From positions 1 to 64,000 of the forward strand of contig SAAB01000010.1 of assembly GCA_009929615.1 (NCBI GenBank): a DNA stretch of 64,000 nt, written 5' to 3'. Position numbers and translations under genes: made by a program. Each line of letters opens with the position of its first letter. Position 1 is the stretch's first letter. Of the stretch, positions 45,281-52,083 are shown in pieces. The stretch comes from Clostridia bacterium (GTDB taxonomy: Bacteria > Bacillota > Clostridia > Lachnospirales > Lachnospiraceae). A model generated the notes under the pieces. That model did not search any database. It saw nothing but the letters and a program-made list of their open reading frames with translations, and had not been told where the DNA came from.

Positions 45281-45351
45281 AATTTCTCTCCTTTTCTAAT
45301 CACTTCTTAGTATATACTGTTTCGCACAGTGCCGCAAGAAGATTTTGACAC

Positions 45352-45672
45352 TTATAGGTGCCTCGTTTCAAGGGAAATAACCGGTCCGCGGTAAGCCCCC
45401 ATTCCACCGGCAATGCTCAAAATCCGGTACCCATCCCTGCTTAGTTTTCTTCCAAGCATCAGGCTGGCAGCCCCCCGTTCTCAGCACAAAATAATATTTT
45501 CATATTCTTTAAGTACCGATGTATTTTCATCAAAACCTTCATAGGGCATTGAAATTGCCCCGGGAATATGTCCCCGGTCAAATTCATCTTTGTCACGAAT
45601 ATCTATAACTACTGAGTTCCCCAGATTAATATACGTTAAAACATCTCTGGAAGATATAAAGTCTAAACTCAC
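45352..45672 (-). CDS. Probable selenocysteine-containing rhodanese
   Basis: Single-domain rhodanese (sulfurtransferase, GlpE size) of 106 residues if the TGA at 45481-45483 is read through. Before it: DVLTYINLGNSVVIDIRDKDEFDRGHIPGAISMPY, with the DxR and GHIPGA rhodanese motifs. At the active-site loop the frame reads I-I-L-C-TGA-E-R-G-A-A-S, where the catalytic Cys of C-x-x-G loops should be. After it, the frame stays open and family-like (GRKLSRDGYRILSIAGGMGAYRG) to a TAA at 45352. The start is a GTG with GAGGTGA upstream. UGA exactly at the catalytic position plus an intact tail points to selenocysteine rather than a nonsense mutation. Confidence 0.8.
45452..45467 (-). promoter_or_regulatory. 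Candidate bacterial SECIS hairpin
   Basis: On the minus strand, 13 bases after the UGA, CCAGC pairs with GCTTGG (one bulged C) around the loop CTGAT, placing a loop G about 21 bases past the UGA. Bacterial SECIS elements lie in this position with a G in the loop. A competing small stem GGCT/AGCC lies just upstream. The fold is small, so this is tentative. Confidence 0.45.
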
Positions 45673-45730
45673 GCCTTCACCTCATTTCTACATATTTTAA
45701 TATATGCAGCTTTTTCAGATGAGGAATACG

Positions 45731-45756
45731 AAAAAAGGGCACCCTTTCGGATACCC
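45731..45756 (-). terminator. Terminator of the Asn/Ser/Gln-rich gene
   Basis: GGGTATCC-GAAA-GGGTGCCC with a GAAA tetraloop and TTTTTT tail on the minus strand. Confidence 0.9.
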
Positions 45757-45776
45757 TCTTCCCTCTTACTCTCTAA

Positions 45777-45998
45777 CTATCTTTCACAGTTTCTGGAAGA
45801 ATTTCTTTCAGATGTGTTCTGTGAAGTGTTGCGTTCATTGTTTCTGGACGCGTTCTGAGAACTATTCTGGGAGTTATTCTGAGAATTATTCTGAGAATTG
45901 TTCTGGGAATTGTTCTGAGAGTTATTCCTTGAATTGTTCTGCTCGTTGTTTCTGGTTGTTGAATTGTAATCGTTGTTCTGACTGTAATTGTTTGCCAT
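45777..45998 (-). CDS. Asn/Ser/Gln-rich repeat microprotein
   Basis: A 73-residue protein built almost wholly of N, S, Q and R, with about seven tandem NNSQ-type units (12-bp DNA periodicity, about 45851-45940) between MANNYSQNNDYNSTTRNNEQ and a tail of SQNTSERNSSRNCER. A strong AAGGAGGTCATT ribosome site, its own terminator and no stop in a biased frame support real expression. The other frames that stay open across the repeats are side effects of the periodicity. It has no helix or signal; composition is prion-like or spore-coat-like. Function unknown. A single Cys lies at the end. Confidence 0.75.
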   Translation of the reverse strand: MANNYSQNNDYNSTTRNNEQNNSRNNSQNNSQNNSQNNSQNNSQNSSQNASRNNERNTSQNTSERNSSRNCER

Positions 45999-46067
45999 AA
46001 TAATGACCTCCTTAATAAGATTACACTAGCTATTATGGCTTCAATCAAAATTTTTATTCTAAAAAAA

Positions 46068-46637
46068 TCAATATTTATATTTACCAGTCAAAACCACATT
46101 TCGAATATAGGACATGGTTCTTCTTTCACCATAGCGGCACAGCATTTTTAAAAGCCGCTCCAGCAGCTTCCGCGTGTCCGGATGCATAGTGATATACTGT
46201 TTGTTCATATTATAATAATTCCATGCATGACAGTCTGTATAATCATTTTTATGATAAATCTTTGCTGCTGCAACCCTGTCCAAAAACATCTCTATTACAT
46301 ATTTCACGGGCATCTTCGCACCCTGCAAACCATCTTCTCTGTTTGGTGCCAAATCAATCCAGTATTCAAAGTGATGCTTATTTCTTCCTTTATGATGAAG
46401 CCAGGCTTTCGAGTAACCTCGAAACTCTTTTTCTGCCGCGTTTGGACTCCGTGTTCCCTGAAAGAAATAGACGCCGGTACGAAATTCTTCCGGTGTATAT
46501 TTTGACAAATCATGAAGCAGGCCCTGTTTATAAAGACCTACCTTAAAACATTCATCCATCACTGCTATTTTATGGGTCGTGATAGTCTTTAAATGACCCC
46601 AGCCATTTTTTAATAATCGTTTCTTTTCAGCATTCAT
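46068..46637 (-). CDS. DUF5662 family protein, HD-like
   Basis: A 189-residue protein I recognise as DUF5662, common in gut Firmicutes and their phages. It begins GWGHLKTITTHKIAVMDECF. The HDLSKYTPEEF segment (about 42-52) with upstream and downstream histidines (HHKGRNKHHFEYW) suggests a metal-binding HD-type fold. No membrane segment. Function unknown; nucleotide or phosphohydrolase roles are only suggested by the HD motif. A strong terminator separates it from the Feo operon upstream. Confidence 0.8.
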   Translation of the reverse strand: MNAEKKRLLKNGWGHLKTITTHKIAVMDECFKVGLYKQGLLHDLSKYTPEEFRTGVYFFQGTRSPNAAEKEFRGYSKAWLHHKGRNKHHFEYWIDLAPNREDGLQGAKMPVKYVIEMFLDRVAAAKIYHKNDYTDCHAWNYYNMNKQYITMHPDTRKLLERLLKMLCRYGERRTMSYIRNVVLTGKYKY

Positions 46638-46672
46638 CTCTCTTTTATGCCTCCTGCTGTTTTATAAATCGA

Positions 46673-46708
46673 AAAAAGAGTGTTAACGTTTTTCTCCATT
46701 AACACTCT
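46673..46708 (-). terminator. Terminator of the Feo operon
   Basis: GAGTGTTAA and TTAACACTC form a stem followed by TTTTTT on the minus strand, 17 bases past the short Fur-like gene. Confidence 0.92.
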
Positions 46709-46724
46709 CATATAATACCCTAAT

Positions 46725-46985
46725 TTATGCGGAAATACAACTGTAATTGTCATTGACCACATAGCCCTGAATTCGCTGAATGGCTCCTATTTCTTCCAAA
46801 GTCAGCAACATTCGATAGACAGTAGCCTGACCGATTGCCGGATCTTTTTTTGAAATTTCATAATAAATTTCTTTAAAATCCCCAGTTCTTTTGGCTGCAA
46901 TCACATCAACCATAATCTTCCTCTGTTTGGTAATCCGCTTTCCGCGATTCCTTAATTCCTGAATCATATCTTCCGAACTCCACAT
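46725..46985 (-). CDS. Short Fur-like winged-helix protein
   Basis: From the ATG with AAGGAG upstream, an 86-residue protein that covers only the Fur DNA-binding half: MIQELRNRGKRITKQRKIMVDVI, IYYEISKKDPAIGQATVYRMLLTLEEIGAIQRI. The dimerisation and metal domain, with HHHH and paired cysteine motifs, is absent. It is the last gene of the feoA-feoA-feoB-FeoB-associated unit, so it may act on iron genes, perhaps as a partner or antagonist of a full-length regulator. It could be a decayed Fur, but the frame, ribosome site and terminator are in good order. Confidence 0.85.
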   Translation of the reverse strand: MWSSEDMIQELRNRGKRITKQRKIMVDVIAAKRTGDFKEIYYEISKKDPAIGQATVYRMLLTLEEIGAIQRIQGYVVNDNYSCISA

Positions 46986-47008
46986 AGGTTCCAATCTCCT
47001 TTTCAGTA

Positions 47009-47137
47009 TCAATGACAGCCTTTGCAGGTGCCACAATTTCCGTTACAGCCTTTACCGGCCTTCTTATTTCTATAAATACTTCGTGCCGCCATACCGGCAA
47101 TAACAATTACCGCGGCCCCAACTAAAATTGTTCCCAT
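47009..47137 (-). CDS. FeoB-associated Cys-rich membrane protein
   Basis: A 42-residue protein with one hydrophobic helix (ILVGAAVIVIAGMAA), then a basic stretch and a Cys-rich tail with CNGNCGTCKGCH. This matches the FeoB-associated family (PF12669). The ATG has AAAGGAGCA upstream. It lies 21 bases after feoB and 23 bases before the Fur-like gene. The tail probably binds iron or another metal on one side of the membrane near FeoB; this is family-level inference. Confidence 0.92.
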   Translation of the reverse strand: MGTILVGAAVIVIAGMAARSIYRNKKAGKGCNGNCGTCKGCH

Positions 47138-47158
47138 AGCACACTGCTCCTTTCGCAA

Positions 47159-49342
47159 TCAGGCTTTTGCACCTGCTGCTTTCTTTACATTAATTTCAAG
47201 TTTTCCACTCTCTTTATAAGGGCGGAACAACAGATAAATGAATCCAACAATGAGAAGTAATGCAATAACCGTTCCTGCGCCAAAGACACCACCGGAAATC
47301 CATGTTCCAATCTGGAAGATACATAAGGAAGCCGCATAAGCAAGTATCGTCTGATAGCCGATAGCAAACCAGGTCCATTTTGCACTGTTCATTTCTCGTT
47401 TAATCGCACCAATCGCTGCAAAGCAAGGTGCACACAGGAGATTAAATACAAGGAAGGAATAAGCTGCAACCGCTGTCATGCTGCTTGCGAGCATGCTCCA
47501 GATTTCTGTTCCTTCTTCCGCAACCTCTGCATAGCCAAATAAAATACCAAATGTTCCGACAACATTTTCTTTCGCAATCAAGCCCGTAATAGCTGCAACG
47601 GCCATCTTCCAGTCTCCCCAGCCAAGTGGTGCGAAGATTGGTGCCACAATACCGCCAAGCATTGCCAGAACACTACTGTCTAACTGTTCTGCCTCTAACA
47701 TTCCAAAGCTTCCATCAACCCATCCAAAGTTCATCATAAACCAGAGAACAATTGTTGATAAAAGAATGATTGTACCTGCTTTTTTAATAAAGGACCAGCC
47801 GCGTTCCCACATGCTTCGAAGAACATTGCTCACTGTAGGCATATGATATGCCGGAAGTTCCATTACAAATGGTGCCGGATCGCCTGCAAACATCTTGGTC
47901 TTTTTCAAAATGATACCAGAGAAAACAATTGCTGCAACGCCAACAAAATAAGCACTTGTTGAAACTAGCGCAGAGCCATTAAAAAAAGCTCCTGCAATCA
48001 ATGCAATAATCGGAAGTTTCGCACTGCATGGTACGAAAGTTGTCGTCATAATTGTCATCTTACGGTCTCTGTCGTTCTCGATGGTTCGGGATGCCATAAC
48101 ACCCGGTACACCACAGCCGCTTCCGATAAGCATTGGAATAAAGGATTTTCCAGACAATCCAAACTTACGGAAAATACGGTCCATAATAAAGGCTACACGT
48201 GCCATATATCCACAAGCTTCTAAAAAGGCCAGGAATATAAAGAGGATGAGTATCTGTGGTACAAAACCTAAAACTGCACCAACTCCGGCAACAATACCAT
48301 CCAGGATAAGACTCTGAAGCCAGCCTGCAACGCCAATAGAAACCAACGCATTTTCAACGAGTACCGGGATTCCGGGAACATTCAATCCAAAAAGGCTCCA
48401 GCCTTCGCCGAATACACCATCATTTGCCCAATCTGTTGCCCATGTTCCAACAGTTGTTACAGATACATAGTACACAAGCCACATAACTGCAACGAAAATA
48501 GGAAGGGCAAGCCAGCGGTTTGTTACAATGCGGTCAATTTTATCAGAAATGGTTGTGCCAGCCTTTTTAGCACGTTTGTAGCTGTCACCAATAACAGAAG
48601 AAATATAGGAATAACGCTCATTCGTAATAATGCTTTCTGAATCATCATCCTCGGCTTCTTCTGCCTTTTTAATGATAGCTTTTACATCCGGAACGCTTTG
48701 CATATTATCGGAAATCTTATCATCTCTCTCAAATAATTTAATGGCATAGAAGCGCTTCTGGGCTTCCGGAATGTCCGAGCCAATCTGCTCCTGAATAGAA
48801 TCGAGAACACGCTCAACTTCCGGTGCAAATTTATGTACAGGAACTCCGGCTTTCGCACTTGCACAGCCAATCGCCTTTTCAGCTGCCTTCATAATCCCTC
48901 TGCCCTTTAACGCAGAAATCTCAACAACTTCACAACCCAAATCCTTGCTCAGCTGATTAATGTCAATCTTGTCACCATTTTTTTCAACAATATCCATCAT
49001 ATTGACAGCCATAACCACCGGAATGCCAAGTTCCATAAGCTGTGTTGACAAATACAGATTTCGTTCCAGGTTTGTTCCGTCTACAATATTTAAAATAGCA
49101 TCCGGACGTTCTGTGATTAAGTAATTTCTTGCAACAACTTCCTCTAATGTATAAGGTGACAGGGAATAGATTCCCGGAAGGTCCATGATAATAACATCTT
49201 TATGACCTTTCAACTTTCCTTCTTTTTTTTCTACCGTAACGCCCGGCCAGTTTCCGACAAACTGATTGGAACCGGTCAAACCATTGAACAACGTTGTTTT
49301 ACCACTGTTGGGATTTCCCGCAAGTGCAATCTTTATCGACAT
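47159..49342 (-). CDS. feoB: Ferrous iron transporter FeoB
   Basis: GTP-driven Fe(II) importer, about 727 residues. The N-terminal G domain has GNPNSGKTTLFNGLTG (G1), PGVTVEKKEG (G2), DLPGIYSLSPYT (G3), NMMD (G4) and SALKGRG (G5). A helical GDI-like spacer follows, then a membrane domain with two Gate repeats (GYMARVAFIMDRIFRKFGLSGKSFIPML and related). I prefer the ATG at 49342 over an upstream TTG because of the spacing from AGGAGG. A GTTAG-type iron operator lies at 49375-49390 before it, in addition to the operators before feoA. Confidence 0.97.
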   Translation of the reverse strand: MSIKIALAGNPNSGKTTLFNGLTGSNQFVGNWPGVTVEKKEGKLKGHKDVIIMDLPGIYSLSPYTLEEVVARNYLITERPDAILNIVDGTNLERNLYLSTQLMELGIPVVMAVNMMDIVEKNGDKIDINQLSKDLGCEVVEISALKGRGIMKAAEKAIGCASAKAGVPVHKFAPEVERVLDSIQEQIGSDIPEAQKRFYAIKLFERDDKISDNMQSVPDVKAIIKKAEEAEDDDSESIITNERYSYISSVIGDSYKRAKKAGTTISDKIDRIVTNRWLALPIFVAVMWLVYYVSVTTVGTWATDWANDGVFGEGWSLFGLNVPGIPVLVENALVSIGVAGWLQSLILDGIVAGVGAVLGFVPQILILFIFLAFLEACGYMARVAFIMDRIFRKFGLSGKSFIPMLIGSGCGVPGVMASRTIENDRDRKMTIMTTTFVPCSAKLPIIALIAGAFFNGSALVSTSAYFVGVAAIVFSGIILKKTKMFAGDPAPFVMELPAYHMPTVSNVLRSMWERGWSFIKKAGTIILLSTIVLWFMMNFGWVDGSFGMLEAEQLDSSVLAMLGGIVAPIFAPLGWGDWKMAVAAITGLIAKENVVGTFGILFGYAEVAEEGTEIWSMLASSMTAVAAYSFLVFNLLCAPCFAAIGAIKREMNSAKWTWFAIGYQTILAYAASLCIFQIGTWISGGVFGAGTVIALLLIVGFIYLLFRPYKESGKLEINVKKAAGAKA

Positions 49343-49374
49343 ATCCAAACATCCTCCTTTTATTCCCTCATTTG

Positions 49375-49390
49375 ATTAGTTTTATCTAAC
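49375..49390. promoter_or_regulatory. DtxR-type operator before feoB (site A)
   Basis: GTTAG-ATAAAA-CTAAT on the minus strand: the same 5-6-5 palindrome as sites at 49880, 49908 and 51847, with one base changed in one arm. It lies between feoA and feoB, so feoB may have its own regulated start. Confidence 0.65.
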
Positions 49391-49412
49391 CACTGTCTTT
49401 TAAAAAAAGTAC

Positions 49413-49634
49413 TTACTGTACTTCTATCATCTGTGCATCTGCTTTTCTAAGAGATAATTCATAACCTCTGACGGTAACTTCCACAGGATCTCCCAATGGT
49501 GCCACCTTGCGGACAAACACTTCCGTTCCCTTTGTAATACCCATATCCATAATGCGACGCTTTACAGCACCTTCACCGTGGAGTTTTACAACGGATACTT
49601 TCTGACCGCATTTCACTTCTTTTAATGTCTGCAT
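49413..49634 (-). CDS. feoA: FeoA family protein (second)
   Basis: SH3-like cytoplasmic partner of FeoB, 73 residues, MQTLKEVKCGQKVSVVKLHGEGAVKRRIMDMGI, with the family G-x-x-x-R-R-L/I-M-x-M-G-I core and a VRGYELSLRKADAQMI end. AGGAGG precedes the ATG. It is 17 bases after another FeoA. In the family it helps FeoB activity or assembly. Confidence 0.95.
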   Translation of the reverse strand: MQTLKEVKCGQKVSVVKLHGEGAVKRRIMDMGITKGTEVFVRKVAPLGDPVEVTVRGYELSLRKADAQMIEVQ

Positions 49635-49650
49635 CCTTATTCCTCCTGAA

Positions 49651-49866
49651 CTAAATCATTATTTTATTAGCCATTTCCTTGCTGACAGCAACTCTGGCTC
49701 CTTTTACATTAACAATCAAATTTCCACTCATCTCAGAAACAACTGAAACCTGAGACCCCACAACAAATCCCAGACTTTCCAAAAATCGACGAACTTCATC
49801 CTTTCCACCGATTCGTTTAATTGCATTTATTTCTCCTGTTCTGGCCATTGATAAAGGCATCATCAT
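49651..49866 (-). CDS. feoA: FeoA family protein (first)
   Basis: First gene of the iron operon, 71 residues with an SH3-like fold: INAIKRIGGKDEVRRFLESLGFVVG and NVKGARVAVSKEMANKIMI. Three consecutive ATGs stand at the start after AGGGG; the third has the best spacing, so the true N-terminus may be a few residues shorter. Two operators and a promoter lie upstream. Tandem feoA genes before feoB are common in Clostridia. Confidence 0.93.
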   Translation of the reverse strand: MMMPLSMARTGEINAIKRIGGKDEVRRFLESLGFVVGSQVSVVSEMSGNLIVNVKGARVAVSKEMANKIMI

Positions 49867-49879
49867 TTCCCCTTTCTGA

Positions 49880-49895
49880 GTTAGTAACTTCTAAC
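49880..49895. promoter_or_regulatory. DtxR-type operator before feoA (site B)
   Basis: GTTAG-TAACTT-CTAAC, a perfect 5-6-5 palindrome just upstream of the feoA ribosome site and 28 bases from site C, which places both on nearly the same face of the helix. Confidence 0.7.
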
Positions 49896-49905
49896 CTCGT
49901 TAATA

Positions 49906-49934
49906 AGATTAGCACCAACTAACCACGATGTCAA
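49906..49934 (-). promoter_or_regulatory. feoA promoter overlapped by operator (site C)
   Basis: TTGACA (49929-49934), a 17-base spacer and a poor -10 TAATCT (49906-49911) on the minus strand. The palindrome GTTAG-TTGGTG-CTAAT (49908-49923) fills the spacer and -10, the classic place for an iron-responsive repressor. Confidence 0.65.
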
Positions 49935-50022
49935 GGGTTTTTGAGAATAATTTTCCAACAATTGTTTTTCTTTTGCTTCTATGTTATACTGTATTCAATA
50001 TTTTTTGACAGGGGGAATACGC

Positions 50023-50406
50023 GTGAAAATACAGGAATCTGCCGAAAATTACCTTGAAACGATTCTCGTTCTCAGCCAGTGCCAGCCTCAGGTACGTTCC
50101 ATTGATATCGCTGCCGAATTAGGTTTTTCCAAACCTAGTGTCAGCGTCGCTATGAAGAACTTGCGTGAGAATGGATATATTATTGTCGATGAACATGGAC
50201 ACATTACATTAACCGAGAGCGGTCTCCGGATTGCTGAAACGATTTATGAACGCCACACCTTATTATCCAGCTGGCTGGAGTTTCTTGGTGTTGATAAAGA
50301 AATCGCCGCACAGGATGCCTGCCGTCTCGAACATGTAGTCAGTGCAGAAAGTTTTCAGGCGATTAAAGCACACGTACAGGCGAATAAAGAATTACCAAAA
50401 AAATAA
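50023..50406 (+). CDS. DtxR/MntR family metal-dependent regulator
   Basis: Winged-helix repressor of 127 residues starting at a GTG preceded by AGGGGGA. Residues 1-70 are the DNA-binding domain (QESAENYLETILVL, SIDIAAELGFSKPSVSVAMKNL). The dimerisation domain follows, with H-T-L-L and the metal-site residues E and H in CRLEHVVSAESF. No C-terminal SH3 domain. Its promoter (TTGTTT, 17 bases, TATACT at 49962-49990) is divergent from feoA, and the GTTAG palindromes between them are the likely binding sites. Iron rather than manganese is inferred from the target genes. Confidence 0.92.
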   Translation: MKIQESAENYLETILVLSQCQPQVRSIDIAAELGFSKPSVSVAMKNLRENGYIIVDEHGHITLTESGLRIAETIYERHTLLSSWLEFLGVDKEIAAQDACRLEHVVSAESFQAIKAHVQANKELPKK

Positions 50407-50424
50407 TATCAGAAACAGCACAAA

Positions 50425-50450
50425 AAGGGCGACCAGCATTGGCCGCCCTT
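50425..50450. terminator. Bidirectional terminator
   Basis: AAGGGCG and CGCCCTT form a stem with inner pairing CCA/TGG, between the regulator gene and the converging DUF2325 gene. Confidence 0.85.
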
Positions 50451-50470
50451 AATTTATTGGGAAATCATTT

Positions 50471-50749
50471 TCATCCTACATTTTCAAGAATGTCTGTCAG
50501 TGCATTACTGCTGCTGGTATGACATCTTATAACCTGGGCACTGCTCCGTTTAGCTTCTTCCACAGCACACTTCACCATCTTATGGGACACCGTACTTGTA
50601 AACAGAATGAACAAATCCGGGCTTCCCATCTGTTTATTCAAATCTGCAGACATATGTGTGAATACCTTCGCCTTATGGTTATAATTCTTGCATATTTTCT
50701 TATATTGGGTGACCATCCGGTCATGTCCGCCTACAATTACGATACTCAT
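50471..50749 (-). CDS. DUF2325 family protein
   Basis: A 92-residue Rossmann-like protein: MSIVIVGGHDRMVTQYKKICK, then DLFILFTSTVSHKMVKCAVEEAK and a closing VIRCHTSSSNALTDIL. The GGHDR and TSxxSH motifs mark DUF2325; function unknown. It is the last gene of an iron-controlled cassette after flavodoxin and DUF3793. Family members cluster with iron and redox genes in Clostridia, which fits this context. Confidence 0.88.
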   Translation of the reverse strand: MSIVIVGGHDRMVTQYKKICKNYNHKAKVFTHMSADLNKQMGSPDLFILFTSTVSHKMVKCAVEEAKRSSAQVIRCHTSSSNALTDILENVG

Positions 50750-50766
50750 AACTCATACACCTGCCT

Positions 50767-51198
50767 TTATACTCTGGCTAAATCCTTGCCTAAATCAATA
50801 CACGCTTCCTGTGCCGCTTCATTTGGAGCTTCATTACAAATAGTTTCTTCACCACCGATAACCTTTGCTCCTGCATTTTCCATATCTTCAACCCAAAGAC
50901 GCATCCATTCACCATCGCCCCATCCGTAAGAACCGAACAAGCCGATTGTCTTTCCACCGGCAAAAGCTTTTACCGCTTCTACAAAAGGTTCCATTTCTGT
51001 TTCTTCCAACTGTTCCGCTCCCATAGATGGGCAGCCCAATGCAAATGCCGGGCAGTCCTTTAACATATCCGGTGTAATATCACCAACAGCTACAACCTTA
51101 GCTTCTTTACCGGCTTCTTTGATTCCCTGGCCCACATATCCTGCCATTGCCTCTGTATTTCCTGTACCACTCCAATAAGCAACTATGATTTCACTCAT
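50767..51198 (-). CDS. Flavodoxin
   Basis: FMN electron carrier of 143 residues. It opens IIVAYWSGTGNTEAMAGYVGQG with the phosphate-binding S/T-G-T-G-N-T loop; LGCPSMGAEQLEE and LFGSYGWGDGEWM are the flanking FMN loops with aromatic stacking residues. Flavodoxins replace ferredoxin under iron limitation, and the operator at 51847-51862 upstream of this operon explains how that would be switched. The ATG has AGGAGG upstream. Confidence 0.96.
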   Translation of the reverse strand: MSEIIVAYWSGTGNTEAMAGYVGQGIKEAGKEAKVVAVGDITPDMLKDCPAFALGCPSMGAEQLEETEMEPFVEAVKAFAGGKTIGLFGSYGWGDGEWMRLWVEDMENAGAKVIGGEETICNEAPNEAAQEACIDLGKDLARV

Positions 51199-51238
51199 GA
51201 TAAATCCTCCTGTTATTTAATAAATATTTATTAGTTAA

Positions 51239-51823
51239 TTATGCTGTAGCATATTGCCACTCTGTTGCAATCTGCCAGAGGTTCTTTCCCCGGACGGCTT
51301 CCTGAACAAAAACCTGCTGAACCTGTTCATAGGTTTCAAACAAATGCTTTCTCTCCTCTACATTTTCATAGACCTTCCAATAGCCAGAGTAAAGATAATT
51401 CTTTCCTTCAAATTTTATGAAACCTTTAACATCTGCCATCGGATATCCTAGAAATACCCCCATTTCATGAGGAAATGGAATCTCTTTTGTATTTCTATAT
51501 TGACGAAAGCGTTTGCCAAGTCTTACAAGCATTTCTGTTAAAGATTTTTCTTTATAACCATACTCTCCCAAAAATGTCATAACTTCATCGGTAAAAAGTT
51601 CTTTTTCCAATGCTTCTCCACGGTAGATTAACCATATATTTTTTTCTTCTCCCGCATAGAGACACCTCCAGGATAATCCGGTACCTTCCAGTGTTTTTAC
51701 AACATCCCTGAGATGTTTGTTTTCAAGGACCAGCATATTGGACGATTTCACCCCCGCCAGTACCGGGGCACATTGTCTTGCAATTTTAACTTCTAAGGGT
51801 TGATAGCCCCACCATGTTAACAT
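51239..51823 (-). CDS. DUF3793 family protein
   Basis: A 194-residue protein recognised as DUF3793: it begins LTWWGYQPLEVKIARQCAPVLAG and includes FPHEMGVFLGYPMADVKGFI and YSGYWKVYENVEE. No membrane helix or signal. The family is repeatedly found beside flavodoxin and iron uptake genes; its biochemical role is unknown, perhaps in haem or iron-linked metabolism. It is the first gene of the operon, directly behind the iron operator, with a weak ribosome site. Confidence 0.9.
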   Translation of the reverse strand: MLTWWGYQPLEVKIARQCAPVLAGVKSSNMLVLENKHLRDVVKTLEGTGLSWRCLYAGEEKNIWLIYRGEALEKELFTDEVMTFLGEYGYKEKSLTEMLVRLGKRFRQYRNTKEIPFPHEMGVFLGYPMADVKGFIKFEGKNYLYSGYWKVYENVEERKHLFETYEQVQQVFVQEAVRGKNLWQIATEWQYATA

Positions 51824-51846
51824 TTTGTCACCATCTTTGTTTTTCG

Positions 51847-51894
51847 GTTAGCTTTAACTAACCAAAGAATACTATATTTATGCCCTTTTGTCTA
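51847..51894 (-). promoter_or_regulatory. Promoter and iron operator of the flavodoxin cassette (site D)
   Basis: TAGACA (51889-51894), 17 bases, TATTCT (51866-51871), then GTTAG-TTAAAG-CTAAC at 51847-51862 over the transcription start. A perfect 5-6-5 palindrome identical in arms to site B before feoA. Confidence 0.7.
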
Positions 51895-51984
51895 TACTCT
51901 GGATTGATAAGATTTCTCATTATATTGAATTTTGTTTTCAGAATTGTTAGTTTTTTATCAGACAATGTTAATATTTAAACTAAA

Positions 51985-52013
51985 TTGACAGGCAATATAT
52001 CGAGTTGTATAAT
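51985..52013 (+). promoter_or_regulatory. Perfect consensus promoter of the aldehyde dehydrogenase gene
   Basis: TTGACA and TATAAT separated by exactly 17 bases on the plus strand, 70 bases before the ATG. Such an ideal promoter is usually held down by a repressor; a palindrome lies downstream at 52047-52068. Confidence 0.9.
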
Positions 52014-52046
52014 AACTTCATAATGATGATATGTATTGGGATGTAT

Positions 52047-52068
52047 TGTCAGACTAAATTGTCTGACA
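52047..52068. promoter_or_regulatory. Palindrome in the 5' leader of the aldehyde dehydrogenase gene
   Basis: Arms TGTCAGAC and GTCTGACA, perfect over 8 bp, with a 6-base centre TAAATT. It lies between the predicted transcription start and the ribosome site GAAGGGAG. It could be a repressor operator or an mRNA hairpin. A partial arm (ATCAGACAAT) occurs upstream at about 51957. Confidence 0.7.
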
Positions 52069-52083
52069 GAAGGGAGAATTAAC

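Noticed and set aside
45484-45672. Calling a 63-residue truncated rhodanese as a complete gene or pseudogene
   Set aside because: The frame after the TGA is intact and family-like, and the stop lies exactly at the catalytic residue, which favours selenocysteine.
45835-45960. Regular short repeats that might suggest a CRISPR array
   Set aside because: The period is 12 bp, there are no spacers, and the repeats encode NNSQ in a gene with a ribosome site.
45704-46048. Other open frames on both strands across the NNSQ repeat region
   Set aside because: They arise because the 12-bp repeat lacks stops in several frames. Only the minus-strand frame with the strong ribosome site at its ATG is credible.
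46906-47106. A 66-residue minus-strand frame overlapping the Fur-like and FeoB-associated genes
   Set aside because: It conflicts with two well-supported small genes and has no family resemblance.
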